Assembly (NCBI GenBank): GCA_023614405.1
Contig: CM042687.1
Coordinates: 231,906,292 to 231,970,291 of the forward strand
Source: Avena insularis
Taxonomy: Eukaryota; Streptophyta; Magnoliopsida; Poales; Poaceae
DNA: 64,000 bases
Reading direction: 5' to 3'
Below, piece after piece: positions 48,915-60,682 of the stretch (positions are counted from its first letter, which is position 1; every line of letters begins with the position of its first letter). The notes under the pieces were generated by a model that worked only from the letters and a program-made list of their open reading frames with translations, ran no database searches and was not told where the DNA came from. Both the position numbers and the translations under genes were made by a program.

Positions 48915-51900
48915 ATAAGCAAGTGTGAACTTGCCTTGATATAGCGAAGTATTGTAGTCGAATGTCTCGACTTGACCCTAGACCTCGGGTTCTACAAAAG
49001 TACCATCATTGCCCGGTAAGGACAATGTTTAAAGAAGCAATATGTTTTTATGCATAAGTAATGCTATGCATTTTGTAAGTAATTCCTCAATATTACATGT
49101 GAGTTGGATTTAGATGATTTGTTTATGATGTGAATTATCTTTAAGTTTACTTTATAAAGGAGTCTAGTTGTAAGGGTCTTTTGGATAACATATAAGATAT
49201 GAAAGTAAGTAAGGTACAATTGTAATACAATTCTAAGTTTGGGTGATACCATGTAATCATTACAAGGTTTATGTTTTAATTTTGTTATGGTTTAAAAGAA
49301 ATGGTATAGTGTTTCTTTTGGAAAGTGGCAAAAATAATAACATTTGAAGAAAATATTATTTATGTTAAGTTAATCAACTCTAAAGATGAATAAGATTAAA
49401 GTTATGGTTTAAGATAAGGTTTAAATGATTTTGAGTCATTATATACCTAGCTTATGATATGTCAGACCAAAGTTAATTATAAAGATATAATTGGGCTTGG
49501 GATATAATATTTATGGCATTAACAACAATTAGGGTTTTTCCTAAGTATAATGAAACTTAGTCTTAAAGACTTAAAAATAGTATCCTAAATTATAATTATA
49601 TGTTATACTATTTTAGAGTTAAAAGATTGTGTTTTGAACATGATTATTTCTTACTTAGGAAATAATGTTAAATAATTAATAAAACAACTATCCCATTTTA
49701 TTAATTGAAGATATATGATCTAAGAATTTTAAAATGTTTTAGGAATAATATATTTAGTATTATCTTAGTAAGTATTCTTACTTAAAATCTTAAAATTGAA
49801 TTTTATTTTATTTTAGGTATTATCTTGATTTTTTATAAAATTTCTCAATTATTGAATGTCTTTAAATATTTGTTTTAAGTTTTATTTGTAAAATTTTAAG
49901 TTAGTATTTTTATTAGATAAGAGATTTCTCTGTGTGTATGAAAGTGATTTTTATTTATTTTTAGGAATTATTCTGATTTTATTAAATTTGATTTAGTTAC
50001 TTAAGGGTATTAAAGTTTATCTCCATTTTATTAAACTTAAGTAAATATGATTATATTTTTCTTAGGTGGAGATTATTTTGATAAGCATTTAGATGTATTA
50101 AATATATTTTTAGGATTTTTCTACATTTTCTAGAAATAAAATAGTGTACAAGGGTATTTTGGGTTATTTAATATTTAGCTTAACTTTATTTTTTTCTTTT
50201 ACTACCCTGGCTTGGTTCTTGGGCCAGCCCAACCTAATTCTAAGCCCATCCCATCACCCATTTGGGCTACACCCCCTGGACCCGGTCGACCAAGTTTGGT
50301 CAACCCTGATCCAGCCGATCCCCTCTCCTCTCTCTCTCGGGGCCTCCTTCTTCTCCACGACGGGAAGACTCTGCCGCCTTTGCTATTTGATTTCGGTGAG
50401 CTCCGGCGTTCCCAGCCAATGGTGCTGAGGTTGCCAACACAGTCGATGACGCAACGTCGACTGGTCCAATTCGATTCACCGCTCGAGCCCTCCCCTGGTC
50501 ATACTCTCTTCTCCGAGGTGGCTAGGGTTTGTGGATCCCTGGCGGTGCTGTGCTTCGGTGCTTCCCTGGTTGCTCTGCTGGCGCTTTGGCGATGTGGTGT
50601 TGTCCATCACCGTCGTGTTTATCCTCTGGCAGCCCTGGTGGTGGCCTAGGCGCGGGTTGCAGCGCCTCTAGGTGCTCCTCGTGCCGCTGCCCTGGTTCCC
50701 ATCACCTCTATGTCCTACCAACTACTTCCTCTTCTTGCTGAGCAAGGCCAATCGGGTAAGTTTTCTTTCTCTAACCCACTCTCTCTGAGTATGAACCCTA
50801 GTTTGGGTTCCTCATTTTGGTTCATGATACACTACAGTGGCTTTGCTATATAGTTTTCTCATTGATTTTGGCTTGTAAATTTATCTATTAGTACTGGATT
50901 GCCACTGCTGCTTAGAATAGCTTCTGTAATATGACTATGCCTTTGGTTCAGGTGATTGTATCTGGTCTAAGTAGATTATACATATACTATGCTTGTCCTC
51001 TGTTTGTACAAATCATTAATTGCAATATAGAGATGACTTATAAAAGTGGTACAGATTATGGTAATAAGCTAGAGCATGCATATGATTATGGTTAATTACT
51101 GTACAGCTAAGTATGTATAAATGGAAGTAATCATGTAATGCTTTTGATCTTGTTTTGTATGTGAAATGCTTTGCTGTGTATTAGTTGTGATTTACTTGTA
51201 ATTAAATGATGTAGTGCTTTAAGTACCTTTCTTAGTAGCTTGCTACTTGATTTGAATGGTCATAGACTATCTGATCATTGGCTTTAAAATATCTTGGATT
51301 GATTTGTGTTGGCAAGTGCAAAGTGTGCTTGTTTTTCATTTTTAAATCTGTAGGTGTTATTCTTAGATAATACACTTATCTTTGTTTTGGAATATATGGT
51401 ATATGTGTTATACATCAGTGCTGCTCTTCACACTACATCTTACTATTCTCTTCTTGTGTGGTTAGAGTGTGAGCTCCTGGCTACTCAAGAGATTCCCAGT
51501 TCAACTTGTTAATCTGGTTCAAGTACTATATTTGACATGATGAACTAAACTTGGGATACCTTATCAAAATTTATTTAGATGGCTTCAGTTGTTGAGATCC
51601 TGTTACTATGAGGCCCCTTTTGAGTGAATGATAGTTTCTACTAAGATGATCATGCTATTGTGATGCCTCCTTGGAGTGTACACAATAGCCTTATCATTTC
51701 TAGCATGATCAGAAGTGATTGATTTGGCTAATCGAATGTGTTGCAAAATGGATTTCCTAATTATCCACGACATCTACTATCTGGGCTACTGTTGTGGTGC
51801 CTCCGCTACTGGAGTGTGCACAGTAATGTCCTAGATAGCATGATCTGCAGATGTGAGCTACTGTCTGGACTTTTTCTTGGCTATAACTTGTAGTCCAATT

Positions 51901-54215
51901 GAAAGCTTGTATATAAGTGAGTGGCTTTTTTTATTCTGTCAAAATGGCAGTGAGGAATTAAATGATTTCTAGCTGTTGTAGGCTAGGAAATTGATTGATT
52001 TAGTTTGGCTATGTTGTTTCTGTAAGGATCTGGCTATTGGGAATCACTACAATGATGTAGTTGATGTTGATATGTAAAAAAATAGAGATTTAGCTCATGA
52101 TGCAAAAGGCTGAAGCTAAATTGGTTGGGTTAAAATGATTAAGTGTACCACTGTGGTGCCTCCCCTAGGAGTGTGCACAATGGTAGCATCTCAGATGTGG
52201 TTTGCTAGATTTCTTTACTTGGCATGTGATGCAAAAACTGAGGCCAAACCTCTATGATGAATCTTGACTGGCATCTCCATGCAATTTTGAGAGGATCTCT
52301 CTATTCTATCCTCCTAGAGGAAGATCTAGTTGAAGGATAAATAGAATTTGTTGATTTGCAGAATTTCCCTGGTATTTCCAGATCTGTGTGAGCTACAAGA
52401 ATGGTTTCTACATGATCCAGTAGTTGGTTCTGATGATTTTTACCTGAGGTTGGTGAGTGTCTTATGGCTTGTTGTAGATCTTTTACTTGCCCTTGATCAG
52501 CTGTTGGAACTCCTACTTGAGCACCTGGATGGCTTTCCCAAGCAACCAGGATGCTTGTGATGTAGATGTGATGCACCAAATTGATCTGGGAATGAATCAG
52601 TGTTTGTGTTCCTGATTTAATGGAAGCAGTGTGCTTGATACTCTTGTACTACTGAGATAGAGGAGTGTGGTTTCGGCTGGACTATTGGGGTAAGTGAGAA
52701 AGAATCTTGGAATTCCCTCACTGTTACCTTTATACTGCTGTACTAGTTGCTGTGGTGGTGACAACACATGCTATGCATGTATTGTGTAAGCTGTGTGTGT
52801 GCTTGCCTCCTGTGTGTGGATCAGATCAAGTAGATATTGGATAATTTGTTGATGAGTTTACCTTTACTACTTACTGTTTTGGTAAAACTTGCCCCACCTT
52901 TGTCAATGATGTTGGGCTGAGACCAATACTATGCTGATAAGAACAAATATCTTTTTTTGGTGAAACTTGCCCCTCATCAACTCTGCTCAGTGATGTAATG
53001 AACAGTGCACCTCACTATTAAACTGAGAGCAAAATTACTAACACTAACCCTCTTTGTTTTTATCTTTTATTTATTTGTTTTGCAGGAATCAAAGAATATC
53101 CAAGAACATCTAAGTAGATAGAGATCCTAACTTAGGTTTATAGCTTCCGTAATCTTTTTATTTAATTGTAATAACAATGTAATTATTATATATTGTAGTG
53201 AAGCTTTTCTTTTTCTTTATTTGTAACTATTCATCTATGTAATAACTTTGAATTTTCTTGTATTGATTAAATCTTTGTTTTATTGAACAAAGATTTCTTC
53301 AGATTTGTAGTTCTTTGATTTCCATCAATCTGTATGAATTCTACTTTTTATTAATGTATTGTACTGTATATTTATTCTTTTATTGTAAATAAAATAATGT
53401 AATACTTCATGTATTCTTTTATTATAAATAATTCTGTTATACCATTGTTGTAATCATTTATGTTTATTCCTTTTCATAAAAGGATAATGTAATATACATT
53501 TATTCTTTTAATAAGGATCTCTTCTATTTGTTCCATTATTGTAATTCATGTTCCATTTTCTTTATTCATTTAATTATTTTATTATAAGCTTTCCTTTATT
53601 CTTTTATTTTGAAGGAACATTGTAATGTTGGATTTTAAGGATCTTTATACTTTTATTTATAATACTTGCATTTGTATTATTGTGAATAATTAGTTATAAG
53701 TCAAATTTCTTCCCTCATAACTCCAGAAAACAATAGAGGTCATGTCAAAATTCATCTCACTCCCTTTCTGAAAACACCAAACCTAATTCATCGGAGTGAG
53801 AATTCTAATCACTCTAGTCTTTTTATTTGGCGAAAAATTTACCCGGATTTTCAGATGCATGCATGCAGATGCACAAAATCCTAAATCTACCCTTCGTTTA
53901 GTCCTAAATGCTGGGATGTTACAATGCCTCGTATGGGGAATGAGACGGAGGAGGAGTACCGGATTCGTTCAGCATACCAGTTGAAGCCAAGGAGAGAGTT
54001 CCATCGCTGCATGCCAAACGACTTCTGTAACAAAGGAAAGGCCAATGTTGTCAAAGACGAGTCGCCACGGAGGTCAAGAGAAACTAGGAGGACGAGAGGC
54101 CTACGGTATGATGATGATGACGAGTCGCAAGAAGAAGAGGAGGTGACAAAGAAGATACCTCCGAGGAGGGGTTGAGGCCCAAGGACGCGTGGACGGAAGT
54201 AGGTCATGTATGGCA

Positions 54216-54350
54216 CAATGTTGATGATGATGCACTATGTTTGAGACTATGTATGGGTTGATGTATGGCACTATGTTGATGTTTGAGACTATGTTGATGT
54301 ATGTCACTATGTTTATGTTTGAGACTATGTTGATGTTTAGCCACTATATT
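54216..54350 (+). repeat. Imperfect minisatellite downstream of the PMD stop codon
   Basis: Repeated ACTATGTTGATG and GTTTGAGACTATG units, partly interleaved, directly after the PMD reading frame. Probably lies in the PMD 3' UTR. Confidence 0.75.
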
Positions 54351-54490
54351 TGTTGTGGATTGTATTATAAAACTGAATATATTGATATATGTGCACTTGT
54401 GCTATGAAACAGCTGAACTCAATCTCGACACTCTGACTTCAATATATTCAGTTTCAAAACATGTTGAGACGGGGCAAAGGGTCTATGTAT

Positions 54491-54645
54491 TATAAAGCGC
54501 CCTACACTCTTACTTAGAGGATTTCCCAGCCGACGCTGCTCGGTTTGCTCTCTGTATGCTCCTGTTATTTTGTGGACCAGTTGAAATCTGCTAGTATAGC
54601 GCCTAGAAGATAGTGTAGCGTCTAGCAGACATGCGCTATGCCTCA
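54491..54645. repeat. Internal TIR-like motif cluster of the MULE
   Basis: Contains AAGCGCCCTACACT (54494-54507), TAGTATAGCGCCTAG, AGTGTAGCGTCTAGCAGAC and ATGCGCTATGCCTC (54593-54643). These resemble the motifs in both TIRs (TATAGTATAGCGTC, GCGCTATGCTC, TAGCAGAAAGGCGCTA). They lie between the convergent 3' ends of the PMD and GRF-like genes. Confidence 0.7.
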
Positions 54646-54935
54646 AAACTGTATCCAGTTCAAAGATTTCTCTATATTGAGAGTGACATGACATGTTTAC
54701 AAATAGGACATAAGAAAAATATAACACGAGGGATAGCAGTTCGTGACATACTCTATTAGAAGCACCTCAAACATGGTGTTTATGCCCCTAAGGGGCTTTA
54801 CATACTCATAGTTCGACAATGCTCAAAGTTCACAACATTCTCAACATGTTTCAAGTTCGACATGCTTAATGGGCCACGAGGCTCCGTGTACAAGTCTAAA
54901 ACATAGGCCCTTTGCCCTTCTTCTTCTTCTTCTCT

Positions 54936-55827
54936 TCATTGTCCTCCATGGAGCGCCACGCCTTTAGATGCAGCCTTTCCCTCTCCGCAGCCACAAGCCT
55001 CCTTCTTGAGGCGCTCCTCTTCCTCCTCTTTCTTGCGACGCTCGTCCTCATGTTGCTTGCGCTTCTTCGCCATCTCCTCGTCACGCAGCGATTCATGGTA
55101 GCGCCTTCTTATTATGGCACGATCGATCTCTTGGATACTCTTTGTGGATTGAGGTTGCTCGAGATCTATCCAAGTGTAGTACCTGTATACCGAAAGGGGA
55201 GACTACAAGAAAATAGTGCATGTTAGTACTATGATATGGAATAGTTGGGACACATGAATAACTAAAAAGCTTTGTGCATACCGGTGGAGTCTCGTACAAG
55301 TTGCGGCTACGCACGGGAGAGCGAGAGTATTTAGCACACATGAAGAACTTCTTTCCCCAACTATCGAAATAGTAGTCTTGGGACTGCTTAACAATGCAAT
55401 CGGTTTCGCACCAACAAATAGGAACCTCCTTTATATGGCCCTCAGAAGTACGAAACGCCTTCCGTGGCCTTTCCTCTTGGTCGGCGCAAGGTGGCCTAGC
55501 ATTGGCCCTCCTCTTCCTCTCTTCATCTTCCTTCTCCTTTTGCCTCTTCCTCTCTTCCTCTTCCTTCTCTTTTTTCCTCTTCATCTCCTCCTCTTCCTTC
55601 TTCCTCTTCACCTCGTCCTCTTCATCCTTCTTTTTATCCAAGTCACGAGCAAGTTAAACTATCAAATCAAATGCCTTCCTCTTCTCCTCTTCCTCAACTT
55701 CCTTCCTCTTCCTCTCTTCCTCTTCCTCAGCTTCCTTCCTCTTCCTCACAACCTCCATAGTGTGTGCCCAGTACTTCGAGTATTTCACACCTTCCCCATC
55801 ATTGTCCTTGTTGGGTTGATTCGCCAT
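54936..55827 (-). pseudogene. MULE-borne Lys/Glu-rich protein with GRF-like zinc motif
   Basis: Two exons on the minus strand: 55827-55282 and 55202-54936. The GT-AG intron joins them in frame, giving 271 codons including the stop. Order: start MANQPNKDNDGEGVKYSKYW; about 100 residues of Lys/Glu/Arg repeats predicted to form coiled coil; then ICWCETDCIVKQSQDYYFDS with WGKKFFMC, close to the GRF zinc-finger pattern (C-x-C ... G-[RK]-x-F-[FY]-x-C), a nucleic-acid-binding module; then YYTWIDLEQPQS and a second Lys/Glu/Arg-rich helix. One in-frame TAA (55656-55654, codon 58) is the only lesion, so downstream ATGs could still give the zinc motif. It lies 3' of the transposase, same strand, within the MULE. 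Its role is unknown; helping DNA binding is a guess. Confidence 0.72.
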
Positions 55828-56102
55828 ACCTATTATAAGAATGAAAGGTATAAGTTAGTAAAGGATGCATGAATGTGAACAATAGTTGATTCAATGAAAT
55901 AAGCATAGTAGGTAATAACATAAGCATGCAATCATGAACATTTTAGCCGTACCTATTAACATAAGGATTTGGTCCTGCAAAGTAACCTAACATACTAGCC
56001 GGGTTAAAACCGCCACGCCCTCTTCCTCTCCTAATCCCAAGTGATTGACCTCTTTGTTGCCTAGGAGCTTGTTGTCTTGGAGCTTGTTGTCTAGGAGCAT
56101 TG

Positions 56103-56291
56103 TGGCTTGGAACTTGTTGGCTAGTTCTTGGTTGGCTTGGGACTTGTTGGCTAGTTCTTGGTTGGCTTGGGAATTGTTGGCTACCACTAGGTTGGCTTGG
56201 AACTTGTTGGCTAGTTCTTGGTTGGCTTGGGTCTTGTTGGCTACCACTAGGTTGGCTTGGGTCTTGTTGGCTACCATTTGGTTGGTTAGTG
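56103..56291 (-). repeat. 30-bp tandem repeat in the transposase C-terminal region
   Basis: About six units with period 30 bp (plus strand GGTTGGCTTGGGACTTGTTG plus ten bases). They encode ten-residue units of the type SQPRTSQQVP or SQPSGSQQDP. The frame is kept through all units. Confidence 0.88.
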
Positions 56292-56435
56292 CTTGCTTCA
56301 TTTCCTTTTGCTCTTTTCCTTTGGGAACACTTTCTTGCATTGTGCCCTTCACCATTGCACATTCCACACCGGGCTCTCTCACGAGGCTCTTGGAATTGTT
56401 CATTGCCCGTTTCTCGACCACCACCACCACGGCCC

Positions 56436-58093
56436 TGTAGGGTTCGCAGCATAGAAAACAAAATTTTCCTACGATGGGAACAACTATGTACCAAGATCTA
56501 TCTACTAGATACAAACAATGGGCGGATGTATATCCGTAGAGAACATACCCTTGAAGACCGACAAATCTTAACGAATCCAAACTCGTGGTTGATGTAGACG
56601 ATCTCTTGCCGATCTCAAGATCGAGAGGAAGTCCTAGCGCCAAACAAACAGACCGATCCGTGCTGCTCGCACACACGTTCGAGGCACCGAGCAACCTCCG
56701 CCTCCTCGCTCCAGCGATGCAGCGGAAGCATAACTCTTTCTTGCCGAATAGCCACCGGGAACATGTATCTCGCTAGTCCGAGACTATGGGGGATAAATTC
56801 TAGAGGGGGAGAGAGATCCTTCACGAGGAGGTGTGAGTGAGAGAGAGGGAGGAGGGCTCCTTTTATAGGGAGAGGGGGGGCACCCAAGGGGCCATGCGCC
56901 CAGCCATGGGGCTACCCCCTCCCCTCCTTTCATTCATGTGGGTGGACACTCCACTCACATAAAAAGCCTTTCAATTCCCTCCACTCAAAAACCCGCTCAA
57001 ATTCCCATTAAATTTCCACCAAATTTAATGCAAGCTCTCATTAAATAAAACTCCTTTTATTTATTCAGAATTTTGTCAATTACTTTAATGACAAACATTC
57101 ACATATAACCCCTTGCTAGTATTTCATTTCACATGCAGAAACACTTTCTGCAATTTCACCCGAAAACCCGTTTCGGTATCTAGTGAAATAAATTCCTGCG
57201 CTTGTTATTCTTTTCGGCATGAAACTTTTGCTCCAAATGGATGTCGGTGTCTCTTAAGTGTGTCACCCTACGGTTCGCGAATAATGCGGACATGATCGAG
57301 ACCCCTCTCGGATCAATAATCAGAAGCGGGATCTGGAGACCCATACTGACTCCAACACATTCAACGATGACTTTCTTGTGATCGTCGGAACCTTTTACGC
57401 TAGTATCTTAATCCCTTTGTTTCGCGATATATTACATGTCCGAGATTCGATCATCGGTATCTCCATACCTAGTTTGATCTCGTTACTGACATGCACTCTT
57501 TTTCTCATTCCCGTGATATAACATTCTAGTGATCAAATCACTTGCTTGCAAGCTAACCAATGTGATATCACCGAGAGGCCCAGTATATCTATCCGTCATC
57601 GGGATGAACAAATTCCACTCTCGATCCATGCGCCTCAACATAACACTTTATTAGTTACGAACCCATCTTTATAATCACCCTGTTACAGTGTGACGTTTGA
57701 TGTTATCAAGAAACTCTTCCGGTGTTAGTGATTGACATGATCTCATGGTCTAAGGATTAGGATCACTTCGTAAGTTGTTATAGCAATATAAACTCAATGA
57801 CTTTGATCGTAATGCTATACTTCGGATGAATGTTCATCACACCATTACACTAATGTTGTGATCCCGTTATTAACAACATCCAATGTCCATGATCAGGAAA
57901 CCTTGATCATCTTGTTAATCAACGAGCTAGTTTATAAGAGAGGCATAACTAGGAACTTCCTTTTGTTTATTAAACACACATGTATTAACGTTTCCGTATT
58001 AATACAATTATAGCATGTAAAATAAACATTTATCATAAATAAGGAATACGATAATAACCACTTTATTATTGCCTCTCGGGCATATTCCCTTCA
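56436..58093 (-). mobile_element. Angela-like solo LTR (1658 bp) in the transposase
   Basis: Minus-strand ends TGAAGGGAATATGCCCGAGA and CGAACCCTACA, colinear with the LTRs at 27086-28968 but clearly diverged. Flanking GGCCC (56431-56435) and GTCCC (58094-58098) match at four of five positions. There is no internal region. Its removal rejoins the transposase at DMDGWG/GGGGRETG. Confidence 0.9.
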
Positions 58094-60682
58094 GTCCCCA
58101 TCCATCCATGTCGCTCCTAAAGCGCTTTGTCTTGCGTCTTCCACGTTTAATCACCTTCCATTTCAGATCAGGTCATAGTTGAATTCCATGGTACTCCGGC
58201 CATTGTGATTGGTCCAAGTATGGATGAAATCTAGGAGCCCATGTCTTCTTAGTAGTCCCAATAGAGAACTCAGACTCTCTCACCATGAGCGGATTATTGT
58301 AATCCAAATGTCGCCTGCGATACGCCACGAGCAAGTGCGAGCATGCAAGATGAAGCAATGATGGACTTACGCATGTGCACTCACAAGTCTTGAGCGAGAC
58401 CTTGAAAGCTCGGCCTCCGTGTTGGACACCATTAGCCGTTGTACCTCCGGGCTCCGTAACTTGGTAAATTAGCTCGTCGTTATCATATTTCGTGACAACT
58501 TGGGCATACGCTTTCTTTGACTGAAATTGCATCCAATCATCAACCTTAGGTGGGTACTTGTATTTGTACTTGTTCTTGTTGTCCCCCGCAATCTGCCGGT
58601 CCGTTTCCTTTGAGTATTTCAGAAAGTACCCATTCATCATGTCGAATATATATCAGACTATTGCCGACGGGCGATGCATGGACACCTTTGAGCAACTTGT
58701 TGAAGGCCTCTGCCATGTTGCTTGTCATTTGGCCGTACCTTCGGCCACCGTCATCGAAAGCTCGTGCCCACTTTGTCCTTTCTTCAATGTTCCTATCGAT
58801 AAACTCTCGACCACCCGCATTGAGCTCTTTGTTGAAGAGCAATTTCTTGTACAAGTTTGAGAAATGACGTTCCGTGAAAGCGAGGCAACAATCTTGTAGA
58901 TCATCGGCCAAATCCTTGCTCTTGCATGCCCTATAGAAGTTTGCACAAAAGTGTCTCATGCACCAACGATGGTGTAACGGAGCATGGCGGGGAATATCTT
59001 GGTCCACCGCATTAAGAATTCCTTGATGACGGTCCGATATGACACATATTTCCCTATGAGGGGTTAATATCTTAGTTCTCAAAAGATGGAAGAACCACTC
59101 CCAATTATCATTGCTTTCCACCTCTACCAAAGCAATCGCCAAAGGAATCAACCAGTTGTTGGCATCATTGGCTATTGCAATCAAGATAGTGCCCTTGAAT
59201 TGACCGGTCATAAAGGTGCCATCAACGGAGATGACCGGCCTACAATGTTCAAAAGCCTGAACACATTGCTCGCAACCCCAAAATGCATGGCCAGAAACTC
59301 AAACGGTTCTTCCATTTACAATCCTTGTCTTGTTCCCATAAGGTTTAACCACATGAACCATGCCCAGGTTAGCATTGGCCATCGCTCCCAAAAACCTTGG
59401 GATTCGGTTATAAGATTCCTCCCAATCACCATACAACATCTTGAATGAGGCTTGCTTAGTCTTCCATGCCTTCCCGTACTTCACCTCGTATTGAAAGAGG
59501 GCTTTCACAAGCTCCATAACCATCTTGATGCTCATTATTGAAAATGACGCGATGTCATTGGAAAACCTATAAGCGAGGAACACGGAGGTGAGTTGTCGAT
59601 GCTCGTGCTTCGCATCCTTGCCATCCACCACCGGGCCTCGGCACATGTGAGCTGATACGCAACTAGATATGTGCCATTCGGGACCTCCCTTGAATGGTCT
59701 TGCACGCACAATCCAAGGACATCCTTCCTCCTCGCATTTCACCGTGTAACGCTTCTTGATGTCCGAGTGCACGATCGTGTAAGGACGATGATGCTTCACC
59801 GAGAATTCCTTTATCCATTGCTTAAATTCCAACAAGGTATTGAACCTTGATCCTTTGCAAAAGTCATTATTCACGTGATTGTCATCCCGGTAAGAACTTG
59901 TCCTTGGTCCAAGCACTATGCCTTTGCCACCATCAACCGTGGCTTCATCTGCGAGACTAAGATCACGAAACAAAGGCACCCGATGGTCCCGCCCTAATAC
60001 GGTATGGTGGATTTCGTCCTCTCTAGCCGTGAACCCCTCCTCGTCAACTTCTTCTTCGGGACCATCATCATCCCAGTCTGATGCATAGCCTTGAGAATAT
60101 GGGAGATCACGGTCCATGTCATCTTGAGTGATATATTTCTCCAAATCTCCAACATTGTTGTCATAGAGTTCAACATCATCATCATCTTCACCACCACAAT
60201 CATCATTGTCCTCTTCCAACACTTCGTCTTGGGTGTCTTGAAATCAGGTTCAATGTTTGGGTCAAAGGAGGTTCACTCCATAGCTCTTGCTCTACGGGTG
60301 GAGGACTCCTACTATCCAATGGAGAGGCAAGACGGTTCAAGTCCAAAGGCGATGAATCATCAACATTTTTGGTGGCAAATAGCTCAAGAGCCCTGTCTAG
60401 TGATTCGGCAACCACATCCTTGTATGCAAGCCAACGGGCCTCGGAGAAGATACGCATGGTCTTCCAATGGATATGCATTCCAAAACCTACATTATGTCTT
60501 CCCTCCAACTCAACAACATCACTTGGGTCCATACATTTCAATTCAAACCTCACTTGCTCCAAGACCTCGGCATAGGTGGGACTACGCTCAAACACAATAT
60601 CTAGCTCATCCGGGTCCAGTTCTATGTTGCCTTTCAAAAAGGCATCCTTGTCCACATGATGAACATGAACAATTCTTGCCAT

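Larger units (their letters stand above)
39455..53923. mobile_element. Putative 6.4-kb solo LTR (element B), interrupted
   Basis: Starts TGTGGTGACCCAGCATACCA, ends GCTGGGATGTTACA. The flanking ATGCT (39450-39454) and ATGCC (53924-53928) form a 5-bp duplication with one change. Without the nested element (40817-48914 plus duplication) it is about 6366 bp, near the 6437 bp of element A. The first 1.4 kb and the last 100 bp clearly match element A, and sequences after the nested insertion (CAAGTGTGAACTTGCC) resume the match. The middle has diverged. No coding domain is visible, and a gene-like GC-rich patch lies at 50200-50760. Confidence 0.78.
26707..54175 (+). pseudogene. Plant mobile domain (PMD / MAIN-like) gene, split by insertions
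   Basis: PMD proteins (MAIN, MAIL1 and 'PP7 long form homolog' families) work in silencing and growth as host genes; other PMD copies travel in MULEs and gypsy-like elements. Pieces: 26707-26775, 26870-27085, 36062-36451, 36536-36796, 36853-37039, 38534-38567, 38656 to about 39126, 39217-39366 and 53924-54175. Domain signatures in order: DYYDHEHRA, YDERYIEYIKRLGLLPF, TALVDRWRLETHTFHLLTGE, TPTLQDVSMIFGLPIAGEP, TYAWIVENF, GGAMVLLSIWSWERLPVGRP, KWDVVSEMTSDVD, PHRVMGQFGLFQCNPPEW, FNNYIRWFLSSTRV. The C-terminal exon encodes an Arg/acid-rich tail. Damage: in-frame stops at 36185-36187, 36641-36643, 36704-36706 and 38738-38740, a frame problem near 39050-39110, and three LTR insertions. The domain order and most splice sites remain readable. 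Confidence 0.9.
55943..60682 (-). pseudogene. MURA-type MULE transposase, broken
   Basis: Start either 60709 or, more likely, MARIVHVHH at 60682. Order on the minus strand: PB1-like N-terminal region and acidic linker (60682-60000); MuDR N-terminal zinc module (RYTVKCEEEGCPWIVRARP, about 59770-59690); DDE domain with Asp in SVDGTF (near 59225), Asp in CVISDRHQG (59034), CMRHF and Glu in SNMAEAFNKLL (58710); SWIM zinc finger CECTC...ACSHLL (about 58375-58315); basic RGRRKTKRF; CCHC knuckle CGMCNGEGHNARKC (56390-56345); Ser/Gln/Pro repeats; C-terminal YFAGPNPYVNRYG. Lesions: frameshift near 60240, in-frame TGA at 59301-59299, frameshift near 58640, in-frame TGA at 58175-58173, and a 1.66-kb solo LTR between the basic segment and the knuckle. 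The catalytic triad residues are all present. Confidence 0.93.

Noticed and set aside
50212..50649. A 145-codon frame in the GC-rich patch of element B
   Set aside because: Low-complexity, proline- and leucine-rich translation without domain or matching frame in the related element A.
56045..56597. Plus-strand Trp/Leu/Gly-rich frames opposite the transposase C terminus
   Set aside because: They are mirror images of the 30-bp repeat that encodes the Ser/Gln/Pro units on the minus strand.
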